In this document: positions 1 to 8,245 of the stretch, one piece after another
Layout: each line of letters opens with the position of its first letter
How positions within the stretch are numbered: the stretch's first letter is position 1
Source: Candidatus Gastranaerophilales bacterium
GTDB lineage: Bacteria; Cyanobacteriota; Vampirovibrionia; Gastranaerophilales; Gastranaerophilaceae
Direction: 5' to 3'
NCBI GenBank assembly: GCA_944323325.1
Contig: CALUSF010000002.1
Coordinates: 1 to 41,645, forward strand
DNA length: 41,645 nt
Program-made: the position numbers and the translations under genes
The notes under the pieces: model-generated
Databases searched by the model: none
What the model saw: only the letters and a program-made list of their open reading frames with translations
Told to the model about the DNA's origin: nothing

Positions 1-46
1 TACTTCCAGCAAAATTTTTTACCCCTGAAACCGTTCTGAAGAGTTT
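1..46 (-). repeat. 46-bp dispersed inverted repeat, copy 1
   Basis: The reverse complement of this segment matches 19012-19057 at 42 of 46 positions by eye, including an unbroken core (gaacggtttcagggg followed by taaaaaattttgct). It lies beyond the 3' end of the gene at 103-918. The two copies are in opposite orientation and about 19 kb apart. Nothing resembling a transposase lies near either copy, so it looks like an interspersed intergenic repeat. Confidence 0.75.
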
Positions 47-77
47 GCGAGAAAAATGTGTATTTTTCCGCAAACTC
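41..77. repeat. Hairpin-forming inverted repeat beside repeat copy 1
   Basis: The 9-bp arms gagtttgcg and cgcaaactc are perfect complements. After one mismatch the stem continues with about five more A-T or G-U pairs around a short loop. The left arm runs into the 46-bp repeat. Neither strand has a T-tract after the stem, so it is not a clear intrinsic terminator, although it lies just past the stop of the minus-strand gene ending at 103. Confidence 0.5.
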
Positions 78-102
78 CAATGCTCCGGTTTTATGTCAGA
101 AA

Positions 103-918
103 TCATATTTCCAGATTTTCTTCTATAAATTGCCTCAAAAATCTCGGCATATTTTTAGGTAAATAATCAAGCGGATTGTTAACCAATTCCAAATTTTTAT
201 TAAGCGATTTTGTAGTTATTTGTGTCATTACTTCTGCAAACATCTCAAGCAAGGAACCTGTCTCGGCACTGTATTGACCGAAATTCTTTTCTAAATATCT
301 GCGTTTTTGCGGATAAATATATATATCTGCATAATCTTCTATTTTTTCAATACCGGTTGCGTTTGCTCTGTAGTACTTTGCTTTAGGTAAACTTCCTTCG
401 CCTTCATATCCGAATTTTTTATATATCTGGTTAATATTGATTGTGTGAAACCATTCGTGAAATGTGTGTGCAAGAAAATGCGGTGATGAGCAGTAATTTC
501 TTGCTTTTAAGTACATAGTTTGGAGGCCGGATATAATAACGGAATCAAACCTGTGTTTTTTAAAGAATAGTGAACCGGCTTCAAATTCCTGTTCGTTTTT
601 TAAAACTTTCGCGGTATCAATTATACAAAATCCCCAGGAACATTTTCCTGAATCATCCAGTAAATCATTGTTACGAAAAACTCTTATGGAAGGCGGAAGT
701 ACATCAAGCGGCAGGTGAAATCGTTGTGAGACTTCGTATAAAATACTTTGAACAAGTTTGCAGGAACCGCTGAACAGCTTGCTGTTTTTGAAATCCGCAT
801 CTACGCCTATTTTTTGAAATTCTGCTTCTATACTGCCGACATTGATACGATTAAAATCTTTTATTAAATTTCTTGTTAAACCCGAGCATAAGCCCGAGCC
901 GGTTCCTTGTATATTCAT
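103..918 (-). CDS. Zincin-like HExxH protein of unknown function
   Basis: This 271-residue protein carries a HEWFH motif at residues 154-158, which fits the HExxH zinc-binding helix of metallopeptidases. Glu225 and Glu229, in a helix about 70 residues later, are candidates for the third metal ligand of a gluzincin-type site. There is no signal peptide or clear membrane segment, and cysteines are scattered through the N-terminal half. Near the N-terminus is a short Gly/Ser stretch. No good Shine-Dalgarno precedes the ATG at 916-918. The gene is transcribed away from its neighbour at 1031. Zinc binding is inferred from the motif alone. The substrate is unknown, and a toxin-like or pseudo-enzyme role is equally possible. 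Confidence 0.75.
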   Translation of the reverse strand: MNIQGTGSGLCSGLTRNLIKDFNRINVGSIEAEFQKIGVDADFKNSKLFSGSCKLVQSILYEVSQRFHLPLDVLPPSIRVFRNNDLLDDSGKCSWGFCIIDTAKVLKNEQEFEAGSLFFKKHRFDSVIISGLQTMYLKARNYCSSPHFLAHTFHEWFHTININQIYKKFGYEGEGSLPKAKYYRANATGIEKIEDYADIYIYPQKRRYLEKNFGQYSAETGSLLEMFAEVMTQITTKSLNKNLELVNNPLDYLPKNMPRFLRQFIEENLEI

Positions 919-992
919 ATAAAGTCAAAAACTGCTGAAAAATTTTTTTGCCATTTACAAAAACTAGTACAAATGAACGAGTAAATTTGTTA

Positions 993-1025
993 TATAATAG
1001 TTTAAAATGGAGTATAATCAAGGAG
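993..1025 (+). promoter_or_regulatory. -10 element and Shine-Dalgarno for the gene at 1031
   Basis: A TATAAT hexamer lies at 993-998 and an AGGAG ribosome-binding site at 1021-1025, six bases before the ATG at 1031. No good -35 is visible. The in-frame ATG at 1007 falls about where transcription would begin, which favours the 1031 start. Confidence 0.4.
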
Positions 1026-1030
1026 AAAAT

Positions 1031-1414
1031 ATGAAAAAAATTTTATTATTTACCCTGTTTCTGATTTGTCCGGTAATTTTTGCGGACGAGACTGCACCTG
1101 TAACAACCCCTCAAAATATTATGTTTGAGGATTGTTCAAAACTTTTTGGTGTTAACAAGGAGCGTCTTTTCTATCTTACACTTTCTTCGCTTTCCGCTAA
1201 CAGATTTTTGATTGATGAAGTCCAAACATCTGACGGATACGTGATTTTCAGCGTAAACAGAAATCGCTATCTTGCAACAATCGCGGGAATTGATAATTCA
1301 AATTCCATGCTGAAGATTACTCCGTGTAATAACGTATACAACTTTCCGCCGGGAATTGTTACCAATACGTTTAAATACATTGATCTTAACTTGAATACAG
1401 ATATCAAAAGCTGA
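1031..1414 (+). CDS. Small exported protein of unknown function
   Basis: The product is about 127 residues. It opens with a textbook Sec signal peptide (MKK, then a Leu/Ile/Phe-rich core, then a small-residue site near FADE), so the mature form should be periplasmic or on the cell surface. I chose the ATG at 1031 because AGGAG lies six bases upstream and the signal peptide begins exactly there; the ATG at 1007 would add eight residues in front of the charged N-region. The mature part has two cysteines and no motif I recognise. Its stop is six bases from the stop of the convergent prenyltransferase gene, with no hairpin between them. Function unknown. Confidence 0.8.
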   Translation: MKKILLFTLFLICPVIFADETAPVTTPQNIMFEDCSKLFGVNKERLFYLTLSSLSANRFLIDEVQTSDGYVIFSVNRNRYLATIAGIDNSNSMLKITPCNNVYNFPPGIVTNTFKYIDLNLNTDIKS

Positions 1415-1420
1415 TAAGTT

Positions 1421-2389
1421 TTAAGCCAGTGCAAGAATAATTGATATAGCCATGAAGATAGAATAATATATCATCAAATTTCTTGATTGATAAATTCTTG
1501 TCATGAAGTTTGGAGCATGCATCATATTTTCCATCGGAAAATGATACCATTTGTGTGCCGGAATTGATTCCGGGTCTACAGTATATTCCTTGATAGATTT
1601 AAATAAATCAATGCTCAGGGGTATTGTTAAGAATACCAAAAAGACTTGCCAGTCAAGAATGTCAAATATGCATAAAACAACAGGCACTATATACGCAAGA
1701 ATTAAGAGCCACTTTAAGACAACAAGCGCGCACAGAGGCGAGTCAAACGAGTTTGCCAAGGTATTATGTCCTTCGTTTATATCATATTCATAGTCCATGA
1801 CTGTATGTATATAAAGCAGTACTACTGTCATTATCGTTGTAGGCAAGGACAGTAAAAATATATCATAAGAAGATGTCTGCGTCATTACGTAATAAACGCC
1901 GCCGAATAATGCAGGGCCGTAAGCAAGTGCAACGGCAATTTCAGACATCCGGATTTTTGACAGAAACGGATACAGAATTACCAGAATTCCGCCGGCTGCA
2001 GCATAATAAATTACGCCTACACCGCATTTTATATATAAAAATAATCCGAAAGATGCTGCAATAAGAAGATATATGATACCCAGAATCAGAATTTCATAAG
2101 GCTTTACAAGTCCTGCGACTATATACCGGCATTTTGTTTTTTGAGAGTTTTTTAGATATTCTTTTTTATCAAAATTTACTTGTCTTATAAGTGATTGGTA
2201 ATCAAAATAATCATCAAATACATTTGCGGCAAGATGTGCAAGACAAACTCCCGCAAGTGCAAGTAATCCGTATAATTTGTTTCCCGACTGCATTGCAGAA
2301 TAAGTAAAAACCACAAACCACGACATTACAGTCATCGGAAGCGAAAAGACCCTCGAACATTCTAAAACAACTGTTAACTTATTTAACAT
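1421..2389 (-). CDS. UbiA-family prenyltransferase (MenA-like)
   Basis: This 322-residue polytopic membrane protein has about eight hydrophobic segments. The first Asp-rich motif is N56-V-F-D-D-Y-F-D63, matching the NxxxDxxxD diphosphate/magnesium site of UbiA enzymes. The second is D199-Y-E-Y-D203, followed by an EGHNTLA stretch that resembles the GKxTLA element of MenA. Such enzymes attach polyprenyl chains to aromatic acceptors such as dihydroxynaphthoate. No other quinone-pathway gene is in the window, so the acceptor cannot be named. The long loop at about 65-90 is richer in Lys and Gln than usual. The gene stands alone, convergent with the small exported protein and 30 bases downstream of an Xre regulator on the same strand, with which it may be cotranscribed. 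Confidence 0.85.
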   Translation of the reverse strand: MLNKLTVVLECSRVFSLPMTVMSWFVVFTYSAMQSGNKLYGLLALAGVCLAHLAANVFDDYFDYQSLIRQVNFDKKEYLKNSQKTKCRYIVAGLVKPYEILILGIIYLLIAASFGLFLYIKCGVGVIYYAAAGGILVILYPFLSKIRMSEIAVALAYGPALFGGVYYVMTQTSSYDIFLLSLPTTIMTVVLLYIHTVMDYEYDINEGHNTLANSFDSPLCALVVLKWLLILAYIVPVVLCIFDILDWQVFLVFLTIPLSIDLFKSIKEYTVDPESIPAHKWYHFPMENMMHAPNFMTRIYQSRNLMIYYSIFMAISIILALA

Positions 2390-2419
2390 AAATGTATTTT
2401 AGCATAAAAGCTATAAAAA

Positions 2420-2647
2420 TTATTGTTCGTTTTTTATTTTGTATGCGGTATTCAAGTCAATATTTAAAACTTTACAAATATTGACAACAATTACAATACT
2501 CGGATTCGCTTTGTGATTTTCAATAAGGTTTAAATATTTCTGCGTAATTCCGGCCTTCTCAGCGAGTTTCTCCTGAGAAAGCTTTTGTTTTAATCTTTCA
2601 ATTCTGATATTTTCCGCAAATTCTAACAATATTTCTTCTTTGTCCAT
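2420..2647 (-). CDS. Xre-family HTH transcriptional regulator
   Basis: This 75-residue protein is almost entirely one Cro/C1-type helix-turn-helix (about residues 8-68). Typical elements are the IRxERxKQKLSQEKLAEKAGI segment, then a recognition helix with YLNLIEN, then NPSIVIVVNICKVLNI. It has no sensor domain. It lies directly upstream of the prenyltransferase on the same strand, 30 bases away, so it may regulate that gene, itself, or act elsewhere. Single-domain Xre proteins occur both as chromosomal regulators and as antitoxins. No toxin-like partner is adjacent, so the antitoxin reading is not supported. Confidence 0.9.
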   Translation of the reverse strand: MDKEEILLEFAENIRIERLKQKLSQEKLAEKAGITQKYLNLIENHKANPSIVIVVNICKVLNIDLNTAYKIKNEQ

Positions 2648-2746
2648 AAAATAATGTTATGAGATTTGTAATATTATAGTTATCCATGATAGTATATATA
2701 AATAGAACAATATTACATAATTAATGAAAATTATTTGGATAAATAT

Positions 2747-3091
2747 ATGAGAAGATGTATATTATTGGATTTGGACGGAGTACTGAACACTTATAACGGG
2801 AAGTATGATGAAAGTGATATTCCGTCGGTAAAGCAAGGAGCGAGGGATTTTTTGCGGAATCTGTCCAAAGAGTTTGATATTATATTGTTTACATGCCGAT
2901 ATAAATTGTTGGTTTTTTGCTGGCTTAGAGAAAATCGGTTAGATAAATACATAAAAGGTATAACAAATGAAAAAATGCCGGCATATTTATACATTGATGA
3001 CAGAGCGATATGTTTTAAAGGTGATTACGAAAAACTTTTGGGTGAAATAAAGAATTTTTCGGCCTATTGGGATAAAGAGCCGATAGCATAG
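2747..3091 (+). CDS. Small HAD-superfamily hydrolase
   Basis: About 114 residues. HAD motif I is LLDLDGVLN near the N-terminus (nucleophile Asp and acid/base Asp). Motif II is the LFTC segment, and motif IV is YIDDRA. A clear motif III lysine is not obvious, but several lysines precede the IDD segment. There is little room for a cap domain, so this is a minimal phosphatase fold like other short HAD proteins. I chose the ATG at 2747, with GGA about seven bases upstream, over the in-frame TTG at 2735, because it places the motif I beta-strand at the very start as usual. It precedes pheT by about 130 bases. Substrate unknown. Confidence 0.75.
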   Translation: MRRCILLDLDGVLNTYNGKYDESDIPSVKQGARDFLRNLSKEFDIILFTCRYKLLVFCWLRENRLDKYIKGITNEKMPAYLYIDDRAICFKGDYEKLLGEIKNFSAYWDKEPIA

Positions 3092-3221
3092 TCTGACTTC
3101 TTTTTCTGACAGTTGGAAGCGGGATGTAAAAAAACATTTTTAACTTTCCGTTTCCTGTTTTTATATTAATTTATTTTTTTATTGTATAATTCAGAAAAAG
3201 GATAATCGCAGAGAGGTATGT

Positions 3222-5696
3222 ATGCAGGTTTCGTTAAATTGGTTAAATGAATTAGTGGATATTAGTGATTTGGATGTGGCTCAAATTGCACATGAACTAA
3301 CGATGAGCGGTTTGGAAGTGGAAGAAGTCGAAGAGCTTCGGCCAAAATTTACAAATATAATAACGGCCAGAATAGAGAAAATAGATAATCATCCGAATTC
3401 GGATCATCTTCATCTTGTAACAGTTAATACGGGTACAGCTGTAAAGACCGTTGTATGCGGTGCACAGAATATAGAAGCCGGTCAAATCATACCTTATGCG
3501 TCGGTCGGAAGTAAAGTTTTGGACAGAAAAACCGGCGAGCAATTTGAACTTACTCCTGCCGTAATAAGAGGCGTTGAATCTCAAGGCATGCTCTGCTCCG
3601 ATGATGAACTCGGGGTTGCGGACAGAAACTATCAGGAAGAGGACGGTATTCTTATTCTTAATAGAATATTTCCGAATGTCGGTCTCGGACTTAATGTTGA
3701 AAATGTATTGGGGTTTGAGAAAGATTATATTCTCCATACCGCACCGACCGCCAACAGAGGTGACCAGATGTCCGTTATCGGGATTGCGCGCGAACTTTCC
3801 GCATTGTTTAACAGACCGTTAAAGTTTAAGTATGCATCAAGAGAAACAACTCCAGCGGATTTTAAAGTTGAAATAAAAGATAATGATGTTTGTAAATATT
3901 ATTCAATAGGTATTTTGAAAAATATTACAATCAAACCGTCTCCCGAGTGGATGCAAAAAAGACTTGTTTCTTCCGGTATAAGGGCTATAAATAACATCGT
4001 TGATATTACAAATTATGTTCTTCTGGAATACGGAACACCTTTGCACGCATTTGATTTGGATAAATTAAACGGTTATCTTTGCGTAAGGCGTGCTCAGGAA
4101 GACGAAACTCTTATTACACTTGATGAAGTTGAAAGAAGATTAACATACGATTCTGTTGTTATTGCAACTGAAAAAGAGCCCGTATGCATTGGCGGTGTTT
4201 TCGGCGGCGCTAATTCTGAAATTGATGATAATTCTAAAAATATTGCGTTAGAAGCTGCGTATTTTACGCCTTCTGCCAACCGTAAAAGCGCAAGAAGTGT
4301 CGGTTACCGTTCGGAAGCTTGTGCAAGGTTTGAACGCGGTGTAGATATTGAAGCCATAAAACCCGGACTTTTGAGGGCGGTTGAGTTAATGGAAAAATAT
4401 GCGGATGCTAAATTTGAAGGCATGGTTGAAACCGGAAATAACAAGGCGGAAAAAATAGATATTACTCTAAGATATCCGCAGATAAAACGTGTTCTCGGAT
4501 GTTCAATCGAACCGCAGAAATGTCTTTCAATCCTTGAGAAGCTGGGATTTAAAATTCCGGGAAAAAATGAGCTGGCATGCAGGGTGGAAGTGCCGTCTTT
4601 CAGAGTTGGCGACGTTAGTCGCGAAGTCGACTTGATAGAGGAAATTGCAAGAATAAACGGATATGACAAAATAACGCCGACCTTGCCGGGAAGATCGGGT
4701 ACTCCGGAAATAACGGCAACAGAAAGAGTTATTAATAAAATTCACTCGATAATGCGCGCTATAGGGTTAAATGAATTGCAAACTTCGTCGCTGATAGGCG
4801 AACCGCTTTTGAAGCAGTTTAATATTCCTTATGACAAAGATGCGGCTGTATATGTGGAAAATCCCGCATCGGAAGATTTTACCATGCTCAGACAAACGCT
4901 TATTGCAAGTTTGTTAAATTGTATGAAATATAATTATGATAACGGACAAAAAGACTTCTGGGGATATGAAATCGGAAGAAGTTATATAAAAATTGGGCAG
5001 CCGGATGAAAAAAATTCAGGTGTAAAAGAAACACAGGTTATTGCCGGAGTTATTACCGGTAATATACAAAATTCTCATTGGCAGGATACCGGTGCCGTAG
5101 ATTTTTATACGGTTAAGGGAATTGTTGATAAACTTTTGGAAGAATTCGGGCTTACAAGACGAATAAAAATTTCAATTCTTGCGGATTCGCCGCTTGCGGA
5201 ATCTCACAAGTGTCTGCATCCTTATAAATCCGCAGTCCTTACTCTTTTGGGTAAAAAACCTGAAATAATCGGATATTACGGAGAATTGCATCCGGAATTA
5301 AAAAACAAGCTGAAATTAAATCAGGATGCATATTTGTTTAAGCTGGATATGGATATGTTTATTTCTGCTGTTAATGAATCCGTTACCCGCTTTAAGAAGC
5401 TTCCGCAATTTCCGGAAGTTCAAAGAGATGTAGCGGTTATTGTTCCTTCGGTAACTACATGGGATGATCTGGAAAAAGTTATTAAAAAAGGAATTGATAA
5501 CAAAGTGTTTAAAGGGTGCGAAGTTTTTGATGTATATCAGGGCGAGCACATTCAAGACGGGTTTAAGTCAGTAGCTTTCAGGGTCAGAATGCAGGATGCA
5601 AATGCTACGATGACTGATGATAATATTGAAGCTCAGATTGCAAATCTTAAATCGACTCTTAAAAAATCTTTGCCGGAGCTTTCTTTCAGAGAATAG
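3222..5696 (+). CDS. pheT: Phenylalanine-tRNA ligase beta subunit
   Basis: The 824-residue product charges tRNA-Phe together with PheS as a cytoplasmic alpha2-beta2 enzyme. The length is normal for bacterial PheT. Visible in order are the N-terminal MQVSLNWLNELVD start, an EMAP-like tRNA-binding OB domain (about 40-150), the B3/B4 editing region (about 215-390), B5 (about 405-478), the catalytic-like core (about 490-690) and a C-terminal FDX-ACB anticodon-binding domain from about 722 (LPQFPEVQRDVAVIV). The start has a GAGAGG ribosome-binding site at 3211-3216, and TATAAT lies at 3185-3190. The pheS gene usually sits immediately upstream, but here the upstream gene is a HAD hydrolase, so the two subunits appear to be encoded separately. 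No T-box or leader peptide was recognised in the 130-base leader. Confidence 0.97.
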   Translation: MQVSLNWLNELVDISDLDVAQIAHELTMSGLEVEEVEELRPKFTNIITARIEKIDNHPNSDHLHLVTVNTGTAVKTVVCGAQNIEAGQIIPYASVGSKVLDRKTGEQFELTPAVIRGVESQGMLCSDDELGVADRNYQEEDGILILNRIFPNVGLGLNVENVLGFEKDYILHTAPTANRGDQMSVIGIARELSALFNRPLKFKYASRETTPADFKVEIKDNDVCKYYSIGILKNITIKPSPEWMQKRLVSSGIRAINNIVDITNYVLLEYGTPLHAFDLDKLNGYLCVRRAQEDETLITLDEVERRLTYDSVVIATEKEPVCIGGVFGGANSEIDDNSKNIALEAAYFTPSANRKSARSVGYRSEACARFERGVDIEAIKPGLLRAVELMEKYADAKFEGMVETGNNKAEKIDITLRYPQIKRVLGCSIEPQKCLSILEKLGFKIPGKNELACRVEVPSFRVGDVSREVDLIEEIARINGYDKITPTLPGRSGTPEITATERVINKIHSIMRAIGLNELQTSSLIGEPLLKQFNIPYDKDAAVYVENPASEDFTMLRQTLIASLLNCMKYNYDNGQKDFWGYEIGRSYIKIGQPDEKNSGVKETQVIAGVITGNIQNSHWQDTGAVDFYTVKGIVDKLLEEFGLTRRIKISILADSPLAESHKCLHPYKSAVLTLLGKKPEIIGYYGELHPELKNKLKLNQDAYLFKLDMDMFISAVNESVTRFKKLPQFPEVQRDVAVIVPSVTTWDDLEKVIKKGIDNKVFKGCEVFDVYQGEHIQDGFKSVAFRVRMQDANATMTDDNIEAQIANLKSTLKKSLPELSFRE

Positions 5697-5730
5697 ATGT
5701 TAATTTGTTCTTTTGTGCTAATATTAGTCT

Positions 5731-6264
5731 ATGGATATTTTTATTATTGAAGTTATTGATGCCGATAACGTACATAAAGAGCTTTTGAAAGAGTTTCAGA
5801 AAAAAGAAATTTCGGATGCAAAAAAATGGAACCAGCATTGCCTGTCTTATCTTATGACGGATAGAATTCTAAGGGAGTTTTACGGCATTGAGAACAGAGA
5901 AATTGTATTCAACGGCAAAAAGCCGTTTTTAAAATGCAGAGAAAAATTTTTTAGTATAAGTCACTGCGAAGATTATATTGCGCTTTGTTTTTCGGATTAC
6001 GACTGCGGTATTGATATTGAAAAAATAAAGCTCAGAAATTTTGAAGAAATTTCCGGACGAATGGGATTTAAGTGTAATACTTTAGAAGAGTTTTACAATG
6101 AATGGACAAAATATGAAGCTGAGTATAAACTCGGAAAACCCGCTCAGAAGTTCAGGAAGCTTCATTTTGAGGATTATATTATAACTGCGGCAAGCGTGAA
6201 TATTAATGAGGAATTTGAAATTTATATTCAAAACGGAAATGTTTTTCCTAACGTAAATGCTTGA
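5731..6264 (+). CDS. Sfp-type 4'-phosphopantetheinyl transferase
   Basis: This enzyme family transfers the phosphopantetheine arm of coenzyme A to carrier proteins. The SISH motif (His78), the GIDIEKI motif (Asp95 and Glu97, magnesium ligands) and the EWTKYEAEYK motif (Glu129, Lys133) are all present in the correct order. At 177 residues it is shorter than typical Sfp proteins of about 220, with the reduction at both ends, so it may act on fatty-acid ACP like compact members of the family. It starts 34 bases after pheT, without a clear Shine-Dalgarno. No polyketide or NRPS gene is in the window, so a primary role in ACP activation is the more likely one. Confidence 0.85.
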   Translation: MDIFIIEVIDADNVHKELLKEFQKKEISDAKKWNQHCLSYLMTDRILREFYGIENREIVFNGKKPFLKCREKFFSISHCEDYIALCFSDYDCGIDIEKIKLRNFEEISGRMGFKCNTLEEFYNEWTKYEAEYKLGKPAQKFRKLHFEDYIITAASVNINEEFEIYIQNGNVFPNVNA

Positions 6265-6327
6265 TTTTGCTAAAGTTTAGAAATTTTTTGCCGATAACAT
6301 AGGTATAAAATAAAAAAGGAAAGTTAT

Positions 6328-6495
6328 ATGGCAAGAATTATAGAATCAGGCGGAAGAAGAATTATTAAAATGTCCGTGGACGATATTATCTCTGTTATTC
6401 AGGACTATCAAAGAATAGTTCCGAGATTTTCTTCCGCCTCAGAGGTCAGGGATTATCTTTCGGATACAGTTATATATATACCGGAAGATGTTTAG
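6328..6495 (+). CDS. Small 55-residue protein of unknown function
   Basis: This short frame has a strong ribosome-binding site (aaggaaag about six bases before the ATG). It encodes a charged protein of 55 residues beginning MARIIESGGRRIIKM and ending IPEDV. The middle looks like one amphipathic helix (DDIISVIQDYQRIV) followed by a SASEVRDYL helix. There is no signal peptide or membrane segment. Its TAG stop overlaps the TAA stop of the convergent TPR gene, so the two 3' ends share bases. The ribosome-binding site and the protein-like composition support it as a real gene. It could be a small regulator or an accessory subunit, but I do not recognise the family. Confidence 0.65.
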   Translation: MARIIESGGRRIIKMSVDDIISVIQDYQRIVPRFSSASEVRDYLSDTVIYIPEDV

Positions 6496-8153
6496 AAGAA
6501 ATCCGATGTTGACAAGTCTGCCAAAGCATTTTTGGCTTCTTCAAACGACGGATCCTGCTCAAGTACCTCCATATACAGCTCTTTTGCTTTATCCCTGTTA
6601 TTATTTTCATATAAAAGAGCCAGATTATATTTTGCTTTAATAAGCGTAGGGTCATACATTATAGCTTTTTTGAAAGATTCTTCGGCATTTTTAAGGTCGT
6701 GCTGTGCTGCATACATTATGCCGACTCGGTAGAGACCGTAAGGATTTTTTTCGTCAAATTTTAAAAGATCAGTCAATGCTTTCTTTTCTTCAAAGAAATT
6801 TCCCAATTGGTGGTGTGCCTCTGACAAAAGCAGCAAATATTTAGCTTTGTGCTCATTTTGTTTATCATATTCAATTGCTTTATTAACAGATTCTACCGTA
6901 TTTGTGTAGTTTCTTAATTTGTAATAATTTTCGGCAACATTATAATAAATCTCCGGATTTATGGCATTATATTGTGTTGCATTTTTAAGCAGTTCAAAAG
7001 ATTCATCATATTTCTCTTGATTTGCCATGTCTATTGCCCAATTGATATATAATTCACAAAGAAGCAGATTAACGGTTTTTGCTTCTTTGGGCGTCGCTTT
7101 ATCTAAAAGAACATTATATTTTTCCAGAGCTTTTTGGTAATCTTTGGTTTGTATATATGCATCGGCAAGTTCTAAAGTTACATCAAATCCATTCTGTGAC
7201 ATCATTGCCAAATCTTCAAGTATTGAAATTCCTTCTCCTATTCTCTGTAGTTTAATATTAAAGGTGGCAATGTCATTACGAACTTTAAACTTGTCAGAGC
7301 CTTGTATATCCAGAAGTTTTTCGGAACATTCTATCGCTTTATCGTAATCTTCTGATTCAACATGCAAAGTAACCAGAGTTTCGTATATCCATAAAAGAGT
7401 TTTTGCATCTGTTACAAATGTTAACATATAATGCAGGGTTTCTATTGCAACCGGATAATTTTTTATTTTTATGTACAATTCGGTAAGTTTACGATTTGTT
7501 GTTACATCGTTGGGGTAAATCCCGAGACGCGTTTTATACGCTTCAAATGCTGCCGGATAGTCATGTACTTCTTCGTTTAATTCTGCAAGTATTGATTGAA
7601 CATCGGCAACATCCTCATCCAAATCCATTAAGTCGGAGAGTATTTCGTAAACGCCGATTGCTGAGTATAATTGATCTGTTTCTTTGTAAAGCTCTGCTAA
7701 AGTTCTTACAACCTGTTTATCAGTTTTTTTATGTTCAAAAATCGCTTCAAATTCTTTTATGGCTTTGAGCGGCAGATGTTTTTTTATGTAACAGTTACCA
7801 AGTACCTGACGTGTTTCAATGTTGTTATTCTTTTTCTTTAATATTATGGAACATTGTTTTATGGCTTGATTATATTTCTTATCTTCATAGTACGCTTTTG
7901 CAAGATAAATTCTTACTTCAATGTGCCCGGGTACTCTGTCCAGATACTTTGTGGCGAGAAGTTGTACAAGGGCGTATTCTTTCTTGTTAAACAAATCTTC
8001 AACCTGTGCCAAAATATTTTTCATGGAAAGCTGAAGTTCGTCCCCTCTTCCGGAGGAACTCCCCTGAAACAGAATTATAGAATACAATATATATATGGCT
8101 ATAATTGCAACCACAAAAGCTACAATAATAATAATCAGGTTAGAATCAGTCAT
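6492..8153 (-). CDS. Membrane-anchored TPR-repeat protein
   Basis: The 553-residue product has an N-terminal hydrophobic anchor (about residues 5-30, very rich in Ile and Val). A polar linker and at least ten tetratricopeptide repeats follow; helices such as AIKQCSIILKKK, AIEYDKQNEHKAKYLL and SFKKAIMYDPTLIKAKYNLALLYE show the TPR pattern of small and large residues. Proteins of this layout scaffold envelope assemblies or pilus and secretion machinery. The N-terminus has no cleavage site, so it should stay in the inner membrane. Direction and partner are not determined. It is divergent from an exported Lys-rich protein at 8246, and its stop codon overlaps that of a 55-residue gene. A role with the secretin operon at 9009 is possible but unproven. 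Confidence 0.9.
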   Translation of the reverse strand: MTDSNLIIIIVAFVVAIIAIYILYSIILFQGSSSGRGDELQLSMKNILAQVEDLFNKKEYALVQLLATKYLDRVPGHIEVRIYLAKAYYEDKKYNQAIKQCSIILKKKNNNIETRQVLGNCYIKKHLPLKAIKEFEAIFEHKKTDKQVVRTLAELYKETDQLYSAIGVYEILSDLMDLDEDVADVQSILAELNEEVHDYPAAFEAYKTRLGIYPNDVTTNRKLTELYIKIKNYPVAIETLHYMLTFVTDAKTLLWIYETLVTLHVESEDYDKAIECSEKLLDIQGSDKFKVRNDIATFNIKLQRIGEGISILEDLAMMSQNGFDVTLELADAYIQTKDYQKALEKYNVLLDKATPKEAKTVNLLLCELYINWAIDMANQEKYDESFELLKNATQYNAINPEIYYNVAENYYKLRNYTNTVESVNKAIEYDKQNEHKAKYLLLLSEAHHQLGNFFEEKKALTDLLKFDEKNPYGLYRVGIMYAAQHDLKNAEESFKKAIMYDPTLIKAKYNLALLYENNNRDKAKELYMEVLEQDPSFEEAKNALADLSTSDFF

Positions 8154-8191
8154 TATACTCTCTCTTTAACATTATTATACATGATATCGTG

Positions 8192-8219
8192 TAAAAGTAA
8201 AAGTTTTTATTTACTTTTA
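8192..8219. repeat. 10-bp inverted repeat in the divergent intergenic region
   Basis: The arms taaaagtaaa (8192-8201) and tttactttta (8210-8219) are perfect complements around an eight-base spacer. It lies between the divergent TPR gene (start 8153) and the gene at 8246, overlapping the likely promoter of the latter. It could be an operator, but it is all A+T except two bases, so chance is a real alternative. Confidence 0.35.
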
Positions 8220-8239
8220 TAAATTTTTAGTTATATATT
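8211..8239 (+). promoter_or_regulatory. Possible promoter placing +1 at the start codon
   Basis: TTACTT (8211-8216) and TATATT (8234-8239) are separated by 17 bases. The ATG of the next gene begins six bases after the -10 hexamer. No Shine-Dalgarno is present between them, which suggests a leaderless transcript. Confidence 0.35.
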
Positions 8240-8245
8240 GTTATT

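Noticed and set aside
41-77. Intrinsic terminator for the gene at 103-918
   Set aside because: The stem is fine, but neither strand has a T-tract after it.
2420-3091. Toxin-antitoxin pair (Xre plus HAD gene)
   Set aside because: The genes are divergent and the HAD protein has intact phosphatase motifs, with no toxin-like family match.
3092-3221. T-box or other riboswitch before pheT
   Set aside because: Only 130 bases, no specifier-like hairpin set and no clear terminator-antiterminator pair.
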